Part shown: positions 21,598 through 29,569 of the stretch, one piece after another
Position numbering within the stretch: position 1 is the stretch's first letter
Layout of the letters: each line of letters opens with the position of its first letter
From: Alicyclobacillus acidocaldarius subsp. acidocaldarius Tc-4-1
Lineage (GTDB): Bacteria; Bacillota; Bacilli; Alicyclobacillales; Alicyclobacillaceae
DNA: 64,000 nt
Assembly: GCF_000219875.1 (NCBI RefSeq)
Contig: NC_017167.1
Coordinates: 972,765-1,036,764 of the forward strand
Direction: 5' to 3'
The notes under the pieces: model-generated
Database searches by the model: none
The model's input: the letters and a program-made list of their open reading frames with translations, nothing else
Told to the model about the DNA's origin: nothing
Made by a program: the position numbers and the translations under genes

Positions 21598-23103
21598 ATG
21601 TCGAGTGTGAGCACGACCGCGCCCCGCTTCGCGCAGCGGTTCCTTGAGGTGGCCGATTGGCTCGAGGCGAAGGGCGCGTCTCGATATGCGGACCGCATCC
21701 GCAGCATCCTGGCGGACAGCGAGGCCGTCACCACCTACACGGCAGCCTTCTGCGGGCTGTTTTCCGCGGGAAAATCAAGCCTCGTCGGCGCGCTGGCAGG
21801 CAAGCGCCTGAGGACCGGCGCCAATCCGACCACGGCTGAGGTGGAGGCCGTCGAGGTGGAAGTCGAAGGCGGCACGCTGCGGCTGCTTGACACGCCGGGC
21901 ATCGATTCGACGGACGAGCGGCACCGAGAAGCCACCATGAATGCGCTGTATCAGGCTGATCTCGTCGCGATCGTGACCGACTACCAACACGTCGAGGCCG
22001 ACGCGAATCTCGAGTTGCTCCAGATGTTCACCGCGAGCGACAAGCCACTCCTTTTGATCGTGCACCAGGTCGACAAGCACCTCGAGGCGGAACTGCCATT
22101 TGAAGCGTTCGCCGAGAGCGTGCGCGAGCTCGCCGCTGACTACGGTGTGGATGCGTCGCGGGTGTTTTTCACGGCCGTTAGGCCTTCGGCGCACAGCCAA
22201 CTGGACGAGCTGCGTGTGTTTCTCGTCGCAACCGCCGAAGCCGCGCTCGGCACGGATGGCGAGCCGATGATCCGCAGGCTGATCGAGGTGGCCCGGGAGG
22301 GTGTGAGCGCCTGTTACGAGTTCGAATGGGAAAAGCGGACGAAGGCCGTCGAGGAGGTCCTTGGTCGCGCGCCGCAGACCCTGGACGAGGCCCGCGAGTG
22401 GCTTTGGGACGCCAAGCGCCGCGCCGAGGCGCTTGCGCAGGAGGAAGCGGAGCAGAGACAGCGCCTGAAGGCGCTCGTTGAAACGCTGAGAGACGGCTGG
22501 CTCCGGGCGGTCGATCTCGCCCAAATCGCGCCCTACGACACGGCGGAAAAGGGGCGGCGGTACGTCGACAGCCTGCGCGCCGACTTTAAAGTGGGCATGT
22601 TTCGATCTGCGAAGAAAACCGAGGCGGAGCGCGAAGCCAGGTTGCTGGCGTTTGTGGACGATCTCGCCGAGAAGGTGGAGAACTTCCTCACGCGACCGCT
22701 CTCCGCCGAGATGGCCCAGCAGATCCGCGAGGTGGGCCTGCAGGCGGCCGCAGAAGAGCGGCTCATCGAGCGGTGTCAGGGACTCCGCGTACCTGTCGAC
22801 GCGGCGTACGTTCAGGCGTGCGTGAAGCCGGGATCGCTCGTCTCCGCGGAGTACGGGCATCAGTTCATCCGGGATGTGCAGGACCGGGTGCGCCGCGACA
22901 TGCGAGCTCAGGTTCAAGAGATTGCGGAGGCGCTTGCGGCAGCGGTCGAGGAGCGAATGCAGACGGAAGAGCAGAGGCGGGCCCCCGAGCGGGACGCCGC
23001 CGAACGCTCGTGTCAGGTGCTGCGAAGCTACGTGGAGCTTGGGGAAGAGTACGAGAGCGCGCTCGCAGCGGTGACGCAAGGGGAGGTGCCGCGCGGTGAG
23101 TGA
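21598..23103 (+). CDS. Dynamin-family GTPase, first of a tandem pair
   Basis: A bacterial dynamin-like protein of 501 residues. The GTPase domain has P-loop GLFSAGKSS, a switch-type threonine in NPTTAE, LLDTPGIDS (G3) and HQVDKH (G4-like). Long helical segments make up the rest. The family remodels or tethers membranes. In Bacillus DynA two such units are fused in one chain; here the second unit is the next gene, overlapping by 8 bases. ATG 21598 follows GAGAGGAGAG. Confidence 0.85.
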   Translation: MSSVSTTAPRFAQRFLEVADWLEAKGASRYADRIRSILADSEAVTTYTAAFCGLFSAGKSSLVGALAGKRLRTGANPTTAEVEAVEVEVEGGTLRLLDTPGIDSTDERHREATMNALYQADLVAIVTDYQHVEADANLELLQMFTASDKPLLLIVHQVDKHLEAELPFEAFAESVRELAADYGVDASRVFFTAVRPSAHSQLDELRVFLVATAEAALGTDGEPMIRRLIEVAREGVSACYEFEWEKRTKAVEEVLGRAPQTLDEAREWLWDAKRRAEALAQEEAEQRQRLKALVETLRDGWLRAVDLAQIAPYDTAEKGRRYVDSLRADFKVGMFRSAKKTEAEREARLLAFVDDLAEKVENFLTRPLSAEMAQQIREVGLQAAAEERLIERCQGLRVPVDAAYVQACVKPGSLVSAEYGHQFIRDVQDRVRRDMRAQVQEIAEALAAAVEERMQTEEQRRAPERDAAERSCQVLRSYVELGEEYESALAAVTQGEVPRGE

Positions 23104-25042
23104 ACAGGATCGCGCGCTATCGCGCCTTCGCGAGATGCGCTCGCTCGTTGCCGACGTCGAGGGGGTGGATCTGCGGCCGCTCGACCGCGCCATCGAGCGG
23201 CTGGAGCAGAAGGCGACCACCATCGCGGTGTTCGGCGCGTTTTCGGCAGGAAAGTCGTCGCTTTTGAACGCGCTTCTGGGTCGGCCGCTTCTCGCCGTAT
23301 CCCCGCAGCCCACGACGGCGGCCATCACGAGTATTCATCCTGGCGGCGGGCGCGGCACGTCTGTGCGCATTACGGCCAAGTCTCGCGACGAACTCTGGCA
23401 GGACGTGCGGGCTCTGCTCGACGCGCTTTCACTGTCCGCTTCCGATCTGGAAGACGCGATTCGCGTGGCTTCGGGCCTTTCGCCCGCCAAGTTTCCCATT
23501 CACCTGAGGCGCCACATCCGCTTCTTGAAGGTGCTCGCGGAGGGCTATCCGGACATGGGGACCCGCATCGGCGAGCAGTGGGAGGCTTCACTCGAAGAGC
23601 TCCGCGATTTTTCCGCCGACGAGAAGCGCGCGGCGTACGTCAGCCAGGTGGATGTGTGGGCTGATTCGCCGCTTGGCAAACGCGGTTTCATCTTCGTGGA
23701 CACACCCGGTGTTGACTCCATCCACCGCCGTCATACGAACGTCGCGTTTCATTACATGCGCGAGGCGGACGCGATTGTCTTCGTGATGTACTACACGCAC
23801 GCGTTCAGCCAGGCGGATCGGGAATTTCTGCTGCAGCTGTCGGGTGTGCAGGATGTCGCAGGAACGAACAAGCTGTTTTCGGTCGTGAACGCGGTCGATC
23901 TCGCCGAAAGCCGTGAAGAACTCGACGCTGTGCTGGAGCGAGTGAAGCAGGACGAGCGCAGGCTCGGCGTGCGCGAGCCACGGGTGTACCCGGTGTCGGC
24001 GCAGCTCGCGCTCGCGGCCCGGGCGCTTGCTGCAGATCCCCACGACGAGGTGGCGCTCGAGATTGCGCGCGCTCGTCTAGGCCGAAGTGATTTCGAGCCG
24101 ACCGCTGAAGCCATCGCCCATCTCGAGCGTCGCGCAGGTCTCGCTGCGCTGGAAGCGGACCTGGTGGATTACTGCACGCGCGAGGCAGATCGGCTGGCGC
24201 TGGATCTCGTCGAGCGGACTCGCCAAGCCCTGGTGCGCGACGTGGAAGCTGCCCTCGAAAAGGTGACGCTGGCCATCACGAACGACGAAGCCGCGCGCGA
24301 CGGACAGCGGTCGGAGATGGCTCGTGCCCGCGGGCTGGTGGACGAGGCGGCGACGTCCGTCGAGGCGCGGGCCGTACCGCCTCTTCAGCGGGAGTTGCAC
24401 GAGCTTTTGTTCCACGCTGGCGAGCGCGTGCGTTTCGCGTATCGCGACATGTTCCGGGAGGCGTTTCATCCCGGCCGTTTCCGCCTCGGAAATCCGCAGG
24501 ACAAGCTTCGCGAAGCCGCGCGCGAGTTTGCGGAGGCCATCGGCCGTCGCCTCGAGATTGAGCTTCGGACCTTCGCCCTCCGCGCGGAGCAACTGGCCGT
24601 CAAGGCAGCGGCCCAAGAGGCCGCGCGGCTCGTGGAAGAATGGCCTGTCCACGCCGTCCCGATCCGGGATCCCGACGTATCGCTGGATTTGGACGCAGCA
24701 GACGAGGCCGTCGCCTTCGATGACCGCGTGCTTCATCCGCACTTCCGTCACTTTCGCTCCGCCAAGCAGTTCTTCGAGGAGGGCGGGCAAACGGCGATGA
24801 TGGACGCGGCGATGCCCGCCGTGATGGAGCAGGTGAAGAGGAAGCTAGATGAGAGCGGCGGGCGCTTGGCCAAGCGGGCCGAAGTCGCTCTGGTCGAGTC
24901 GTTGCGCGCATTTTATCGCGATCTCGCCGCTTCCCTCGATGCGTTGTCCGCTCATCTGGACGAGCCCGTCGATCCGGCCGAACGGGATCGGCTTGCTGCC
25001 ATCCTCGCATCGCTCCGGTCTGCTGAAGGAATGAGCGCTTGA
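23096..25042 (+). CDS. Dynamin-family GTPase, second of a tandem pair
   Basis: A 648-residue dynamin-like GTPase. The P-loop is GAFSAGKSSLLNALLG, followed by PQPTTAAIT (G2-like), FVDTPGVDS (G3) and VNAVDLAES (G4-like). A long helical stalk follows, with an internal hydrophobic/amphipathic part likely to contact membrane. Its GTG start lies within the end of the first dynamin gene, so the proteins are probably made in fixed ratio and act as a heteromer, a split version of DynA (inference). Confidence 0.85.
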   Translation: MSEQDRALSRLREMRSLVADVEGVDLRPLDRAIERLEQKATTIAVFGAFSAGKSSLLNALLGRPLLAVSPQPTTAAITSIHPGGGRGTSVRITAKSRDELWQDVRALLDALSLSASDLEDAIRVASGLSPAKFPIHLRRHIRFLKVLAEGYPDMGTRIGEQWEASLEELRDFSADEKRAAYVSQVDVWADSPLGKRGFIFVDTPGVDSIHRRHTNVAFHYMREADAIVFVMYYTHAFSQADREFLLQLSGVQDVAGTNKLFSVVNAVDLAESREELDAVLERVKQDERRLGVREPRVYPVSAQLALAARALAADPHDEVALEIARARLGRSDFEPTAEAIAHLERRAGLAALEADLVDYCTREADRLALDLVERTRQALVRDVEAALEKVTLAITNDEAARDGQRSEMARARGLVDEAATSVEARAVPPLQRELHELLFHAGERVRFAYRDMFREAFHPGRFRLGNPQDKLREAAREFAEAIGRRLEIELRTFALRAEQLAVKAAAQEAARLVEEWPVHAVPIRDPDVSLDLDAADEAVAFDDRVLHPHFRHFRSAKQFFEEGGQTAMMDAAMPAVMEQVKRKLDESGGRLAKRAEVALVESLRAFYRDLAASLDALSAHLDEPVDPAERDRLAAILASLRSAEGMSA

Positions 25043-25117
25043 AGATTCGGTTTGTCGCCCACGTGCTGGATGGTTAGAATGGAGTAGCGAGAAAGCCTGC
25101 CAAGGGGGAGATTGTCC

Positions 25118-26352
25118 ATGCGGCGTCGACGTTGGGAGTACGAGGATTGGCCGAGCGAGAACAGGCGGTGGGGCATGTGGCTTGCGGGCGGGATCGCGCT
25201 CCTCGCCATCTCCTACATCCTCGGCATCTGGACAGGCGCGGCGCTTACGCGCGGTCGTTCCCAGACGACCGTGGAGTACATCCCTCCTCAGACGGGCAAC
25301 ACCACGAGCACATCCGGTGCGCTCACGCCCATCCCTGGCGTCGAGGACACGACCATCGTGACGCAGATTTACAATCGTGTAAAAACAGCATCTTCACCAT
25401 CACGGCCGTGTCCGGCGGCAAACCGACGTCGAGCGACGCCGAAGAAGATATCGGCACCGGCTTTCTCATCGATCACAATGGCGATCTCCTGACCAACGCA
25501 CACGTCGTGGGTTCAGCCACCACCGTGCAGGTGTCTGGTGACAATCGGCAATTCGTGGGCCGCGTGATCGACGCGGATCAACTCGACGATCTCGCCATTG
25601 TGCGCATCCCTGCGCCGAAGTCGCTGCAGCCGCTGCCGCTTGGGTCGGTGAAATCTCTTCAGCCTGGCAGTCTGGTCATTGCGATTGGGAATCCGTTCGA
25701 GCTCACCTCCAGCGTGAGCTCCGGCATCGTAAGCGGGCTGAACCGGTCGATGTCCGAGTCCAACGGCCACGTCATGAACGGAATGATCCAGACGGACGCG
25801 CCGCTCAACCCGGGAAATTCGGGCGGACCGCTTCTGAACGCGGCCGGACAGGTCGTGGGCATCAACACGCTGATTGAGAGCCCCATCGAAGGATCCATCG
25901 GCATCGGATTTGCCATTCCCATCGACCGCTTTATCCAGTTGGAGCCGGAGTTGCTCTCGGGCAAGCCGATTGCCCACGCGTGGCTCGGCATTGAGGGCAT
26001 GGACATCGACAGCTTGATGCAGCAGGCGCTCCATCTGCCCGTTTCATCGGGCGTGTACGTGACCGAGGTGGCCCAGGGCGGCCCTGCGGCCAAGGCGGGG
26101 TTGCGCGGGGATTCCAACGCGGCGAAGCTCAACAGCCTGAGCCAGTCGGCCAATCCCTACGCCGCATTGAAGGGCAACGGCGACATCATCATCGGGATCG
26201 ACGGCAAGTCGGTGTCGAGCATTGAGCAGTTGACCCAGTACATCAACCAGGACGATCCGGGCCAGACGGTGGTCCTGACGGTGCTGCGCGGTGGGAAGAC
26301 CCTTCATGTGCGCGTGACGCTAGGGACGTGGCCGTCCGGGCAAAATCCGTGA
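25118..26352 (+). pseudogene. HtrA/DegP-type serine protease, frameshifted
   Basis: A membrane-anchored S1C protease of protein quality control. The start at 25118 follows AAGGGGGAG, and an N-terminal helix (LAGGIALLAISYILGIW) precedes a linker. The reading frame breaks at the A5 run 25381-25385. One additional A would join IYNRVK to NSIFTITAVSGG and give 411 residues. Beyond this, the triad histidine (LTNAHVVG), aspartate (DDLAIVRI) and serine (NPGNSGGPL) and a PDZ domain are intact. This is either a sequence error or a real one-base deletion; as written, no active protease would be made. Confidence 0.85.
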
Positions 26353-26388
26353 ACCGGACGGCCGTGCGGGTCGTCCTTACGGCTGAAG

Positions 26389-26928
26389 TTACGGTTGAAG
26401 GCGAGCGTTGCGAATGGCCTGCTTGCGCTCCTTGGCGACGTGCGACTGGTGAAACATCTTGAGCAGCGCTCGTTTTTCCAGTCGCGACACGTAGGAGCGG
26501 GAGATGTCGAGCGAGTCGGCCACCTCATTCTGGGTCCACTCGCGCCCGTCGGCGAGGCCAAACCGGAGTTCAATCACCTTGCGCTCGCGCTCGTCGAGGA
26601 CGTCGAGCAATTGGCGCATGGTGTTGAGTTCCATCCGGCGAGACACTTCGTCCTCCGTGGAGTCGCTCTCGGAAAACAGGATATCGCCGATGGTGATCTC
26701 GTTCCCCTCCTTATCCGTCCCGATGGGGCTGTACAGGGAGACGTCCTTGCGCGACTTTCGCTGGGCGCGCAGTTGCATCAGAATCTCGTTTTGGATGCAT
26801 CGCGCCGCGTAGGTCGCGAATTTGGTCCCTTTGGACGGCTGATACGTGTCCACAGCTTTAATCAAGCCGACCGTGCCGATGGAAATCAGGTCATCCTGAT
26901 CGATCCCGGACGTATCAAACTTCTTCAC
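26389..26928 (-). CDS. sigK: sigK, 3' part (sigma-K regions 2-4), split gene
   Basis: Encodes the C-terminal 179 residues of the late mother-cell sporulation sigma factor. The sequence starts VKKFDTSGIDQDDLISIG (region 2), continues through TYAARCIQNEILMQLR and KDVSLYSPIGTDKEGNEI, and ends with the region 4 helix-turn-helix (QNEVADSLDISRSYVSRLEK). It has no start of its own. The matching N-terminal part lies at 29371-29562 on the same strand, separated by a recombinase-bearing insert. Joining the two gives 243 residues, very close to Bacillus SigK. It is therefore silent until the insert is excised. Confidence 0.93.
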   Translation of the reverse strand: MKKFDTSGIDQDDLISIGTVGLIKAVDTYQPSKGTKFATYAARCIQNEILMQLRAQRKSRKDVSLYSPIGTDKEGNEITIGDILFSESDSTEDEVSRRMELNTMRQLLDVLDERERKVIELRFGLADGREWTQNEVADSLDISRSYVSRLEKRALLKMFHQSHVAKERKQAIRNARLQP

Positions 26929-26945
26929 GTCGTCGACATCGCCGC
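26921..26945 (-). other. Left attachment site of the sigK intervening element
   Basis: Left junction, with the predicted 2-bp crossover CG at 26928-26929. The element side begins TCGTCGACATCGCC. Its first bases form an imperfect inverted repeat with the right end (CACGTCGTCGAC here versus CACGTCGCCAAC in the complement of the right end). Confidence 0.6.
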
Positions 26946-26971
26946 GGTTGGGCCATCGTGGAGGCGAGTGT

Positions 26972-27604
26972 GTGCATTTCCAGGAGATCATTCAGCACTA
27001 CGGCTATGCGGGCGTCTTTTTCATCATCTTCGTCGAGGCCATTGGATTTCCGTTTCCGGCTGAGACGACGCTGACACTCGCCGGGATCGAATGGTCCAAG
27101 GGCGTGTTTCATCTGGTTCCTCTTTGGTTGATGGGGTGCCTCGGCAACCTCTTCGGCTCTGCCGTGGCCTTCTTCATCGGCTGGTTTCTGGGACGCCCGG
27201 TCGTGTTGTACTTCGGCAAGTACGTCGGGATCACGGACCAGAAGCTCGACATGGTCAACGAGCGCTTCCAGCGCTACGAGTTGGCCGTGATTTTCATCGC
27301 CAAGTTTATCGCGGGCGTGCGCATCATCGTGCCGTACCTAGCGGGCATCAATCGCATGAATCCCGCGAAGTTTTTCATTGTGAACACCATCGCCGCCGTC
27401 GTGTGGTCGGGCGCCTTCATCATCGCAGGGAAGTACATTGGCGAAGAAGTGAGCCGCTACTGGCCGTTCCTCAAGCATCACCTCTGGCTGGCTGCCCTCC
27501 TCGCCGCCATCCTCGTGGCGCTTTTCATCGCGTTTCGCAGGTGGGAGCGTAAAAAGATGCATGGGTCGGCGCCGAATGCCAAAGGGGACGGTGCCGAGCG
27601 CTGA
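26972..27604 (+). CDS. DedA-family membrane protein carried in the sigK element
   Basis: A 210-residue polytopic membrane protein of the DedA/SNARE-associated family, linked in bacteria to lipid-carrier flipping and membrane homeostasis. The family features FVEAIGFPFPAETTL, GCLGNLFGSAVAFFIGWFLG and FIAGVRIIVPYLAG are present. The GTG at 26972 has GGAGGCG six bases upstream. It begins 43 bases inside the element. The circle excised in the mother cell would take it along, while the germ line keeps it. Confidence 0.88.
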   Translation: MHFQEIIQHYGYAGVFFIIFVEAIGFPFPAETTLTLAGIEWSKGVFHLVPLWLMGCLGNLFGSAVAFFIGWFLGRPVVLYFGKYVGITDQKLDMVNERFQRYELAVIFIAKFIAGVRIIVPYLAGINRMNPAKFFIVNTIAAVVWSGAFIIAGKYIGEEVSRYWPFLKHHLWLAALLAAILVALFIAFRRWERKKMHGSAPNAKGDGAER

Positions 27605-27649
27605 TCTCGCGCTCGAACGGGCCGCTGTCGTAGGACATCTCTCCATCCG

Positions 27650-27656
27650 CATACAT
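27650..27656 (+). promoter_or_regulatory. Possible sigma-E-type -10 element
   Basis: CATACAT matches the start of the sigma-E -10 consensus (CATACAnT) and lies ahead of the small ORF and recombinase. The -35 region is weak. A mother-cell promoter would fit the known control of spoIVCA, but this is a weak inference. Confidence 0.3.
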
Positions 27657-27676
27657 GCGAGTGGGGGGTGTTCTTC

Positions 27677-27832
27677 GTGCAGCGGCCTATTCGCGTGATC
27701 TGGCGTTGGGCAGCAGGTGAGATGACCGAGCCGGATCCTGCTCGACTTGCGCGCCTGTGGGCGCAGACGTGGCTGGCGATGTCCGACACGCTCAGGCATA
27801 CGGGACATTCGACCTCCGGGGGTGGCGCCTGA
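27677..27832 (+). CDS. 51-residue ORF overlapping the recombinase start
   Basis: A GTG start eight bases after a G6 run encodes a 51-residue protein (MQRPIRVIWRWAAGEMTEPD...). Its TGA overlaps the recombinase ATG as TGATG, so the two are probably translationally coupled. The N-terminus is basic and aromatic, the rest helical. A small recombination directionality factor is one possibility, because such a factor is encoded in the C. difficile skin element. No similarity could be tested. Confidence 0.5.
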   Translation: MQRPIRVIWRWAAGEMTEPDPARLARLWAQTWLAMSDTLRHTGHSTSGGGA

Positions 27833-29340
27833 TGTGGACCGCCATCTACACGCGCGTGTCGACCGAACACCAGGCGCAGGCTGGGCATGGGCTTGAGGTC
27901 CAGCGGGAGGCGTGCGTGCAGTACGCCCTGTCCCTTGGGGTGGCTCCGCGCGACATCCGCCTCTACGAGGAAGCGGGTGGATCGGGCGAGGACATGGACC
28001 GACCGGAGCTGATGCGACTCCTCGACGACGTGCGGCGCGGGCTTGTCGATCGCGTCGTCGTGAAACATCCCGACCGCCTGTCGCGCAACGTGGCCGACAA
28101 GGCGATTGTGGTGCGGGAGTTATCCGCGTGCGGTGTGAAGCTCCACTTCGTCGATGTGCCGAACTGGGATGAGTCCGACGAAGCGGTGCTTCTCTTCCAC
28201 GTCATCTCGAGCATCGCCGAGTATGAACTCCGGCAAATTCGGCGGCGCACGCTGGCGGGAAAACTGAAGGCGGTTCGGGGCGGCCGAGTGATGCCATCCG
28301 GGGTGGATCCGTACGGCTATCGCTACGAGGACGGGCGGTACGTCGTGGTACCCGAGGAGGCCGAAGTCGTCCGGCTCATCTATCAATGGTACGGGATCGA
28401 CGGCCTGAGCCTTCGGGCCATCGCCGAGCGGCTCGAGGCCATGGGGGTGCCGACGAAGACGCGCCAGGCGGCGCGCTGGCACCACAGCACGGTGGCGAGG
28501 ATCCTCGAAAACCCTGTATATCAAGGTACTTGGTATTACAACCGCAGGCGCACGTCCAAACGGCACGGCGTGAGAGGCGCCCGCCGCGGCCGAGGCCGGC
28601 AGGTCGTGGCAGTGCGGGATCCAAGCGAATGGATTGCCGTGTCGGTACCGGCCGTAGTCAGTCCGGAGCTCGCGCGCTCGGTCGAGCTGCGCAAGCAGGG
28701 CGGTCCGCGAGGCGGTTCAACGTCGATGCACACGTTTTTATCGGGCAAACTCGTGTGCGCGCACTGTCAACGCGCATGGCGGCACGAGGCATGTCGGACG
28801 GCAGGCGGGATCGTGCGCAAGTTTCGGCGCCCGCCGGGGGAGCGAGGGACCGACCCTTGCGCGTATGGCTGTGCGCGGGTACCCGCAGACGAGATTGAGC
28901 AGGCGGTGTGGCGCGAGCTGGTGCGGCGCATGCGCGCTTGGATCACGAAGGAGGACATCACGGCTGGCGCGAGCCCGGGTGACCCGCTGATGGAGGACGT
29001 GGCGCGCCTCCGCAGAGAGATGCGCGCCGCGGCAGAGCGGCGGCATCGCGCGAGGGAGTTATATCTGCGTGGTTATCTGGACCGGAGCGAGGCCCTGCGC
29101 GCGATGGCGGAGGAGGCTCGGCGCCTGCGAGAGGGGCGCGCCGAGGCCTGTCGGATGTGCCATGCGCGGCGACATCGGTTGGAGGCGCGGGAGGCGCTCT
29201 GGGCGGCGCTTGAAACGCACGAAGGTGTCGAGTTGCGGAGGTTGTGGCTCGAGGCGGCGGTGTCACGCGTCGAGATCGACGCCTCGGGCGGCGAGATTGT
29301 CCTCACGCTAGTCGCCCGGATGAGTGATGATTCGGGATGA
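27832..29340 (+). CDS. Large serine recombinase, SpoIVCA-like
   Basis: A site-specific recombinase of 502 residues, expected to excise the element from sigK. The N-terminal resolvase domain has AIYTRVSTEHQAQAG with the catalytic serine, DRPELMRLLDDV, and the conserved DRLSRN. A recombinase domain follows (KTRQAARWHHSTVARILENP). A zinc-ribbon segment (FLSGKLVCAHCQRAW ... CAYGC) and a C-terminal coiled coil complete the usual layout. It lies inside the element in opposite orientation to sigK. The best functional analogue is SpoIVCA. Confidence 0.92.
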   Translation: MWTAIYTRVSTEHQAQAGHGLEVQREACVQYALSLGVAPRDIRLYEEAGGSGEDMDRPELMRLLDDVRRGLVDRVVVKHPDRLSRNVADKAIVVRELSACGVKLHFVDVPNWDESDEAVLLFHVISSIAEYELRQIRRRTLAGKLKAVRGGRVMPSGVDPYGYRYEDGRYVVVPEEAEVVRLIYQWYGIDGLSLRAIAERLEAMGVPTKTRQAARWHHSTVARILENPVYQGTWYYNRRRTSKRHGVRGARRGRGRQVVAVRDPSEWIAVSVPAVVSPELARSVELRKQGGPRGGSTSMHTFLSGKLVCAHCQRAWRHEACRTAGGIVRKFRRPPGERGTDPCAYGCARVPADEIEQAVWRELVRRMRAWITKEDITAGASPGDPLMEDVARLRREMRAAAERRHRARELYLRGYLDRSEALRAMAEEARRLREGRAEACRMCHARRHRLEAREALWAALETHEGVELRRLWLEAAVSRVEIDASGGEIVLTLVARMSDDSG

Positions 29341-29352
29341 TTCGGGTCTCGG

Positions 29353-29380
29353 CGTCGACGACACGTTGGCGACGTGAGCG
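29353..29380 (-). other. Right attachment site of the sigK intervening element
   Basis: Right junction, with the predicted crossover CG at 29370-29371. A 5-base direct repeat CACGT also occurs at both ends (29362-29366 and 26926-26930). Recombination there would be in frame too, but would add two residues inside a conserved sigma-factor helix. Confidence 0.6.
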
Positions 29381-29562
29381 ACCAGGCGGAGGTTGTGCTC
29401 GACGAGGATATCGTGCGCCTGTTTGTCCCGATATTTTCGCCAGAGTTCAAAGTACTTGGCCTCGTCCTCCTTGGACAACGGCTGCGGAAATGACTGGCTG
29501 GCAAAGCTCGACGCCAGCACAAAGTCGTCGGCCGATCCGGAGAGCAGGGAATGCTTGAACAA
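29371..29562 (-). CDS. sigK: sigK, 5' part (pro-sequence and region 1.2/2.1), split gene
   Basis: Encodes residues 1-64 of pro-sigma-K: a hydrophobic pro-region (DDFVLASSFASQ), then SFPQPLSKEDE and HNLRLVAHV, matching the start of Bacillus SigK. As sequenced, the frame runs into the element and stops at 29308, giving an 84-residue truncated product. The TTG start at 29562 has GGAGGTGAG in front. That site overlaps the stop of the upstream SGNH hydrolase gene, so the two are likely cotranscribed. The pro-sequence implies SpoIVFB-type processing (family knowledge). Confidence 0.9.
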
Positions 29563-29569
29563 CGGGGAC

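Larger units (their letters stand above)
26930..29371 (+). mobile_element. Miniature skin-type (sigK intervening) element, about 2.44 kb
   Basis: This segment separates the two halves of sigK. It carries a DedA-family gene, a 51-residue ORF and a large serine recombinase, all on the plus strand, opposite to sigK. Excision at the CG dinucleotide shared by both ends would restore HNLRLVAHVVKKFD, the conserved sigma-K sequence, without gain or loss of a codon. The rejoined circle would carry an attP with arms GTCGACGA and TCGTCGAC around a 10-base centre. In Bacillus subtilis and Clostridioides difficile the analogous skin elements are far larger (about 48 and 15 kb). Excision timing here is inferred, not shown. 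Confidence 0.9.

Noticed and set aside
25375-25395. Programmed ribosomal frameshifting in htrA
   Set aside because: The run is only five As with no clear stimulatory element, and other genes in the window have similar homopolymer breaks; sequence error or mutation is more likely.
26926-29366. CACGT direct repeat as the crossover of the sigK element
   Set aside because: It is in frame, but would insert two residues in the conserved LVAHVVKKF helix. The CG core restores the helix exactly. Not excluded experimentally.
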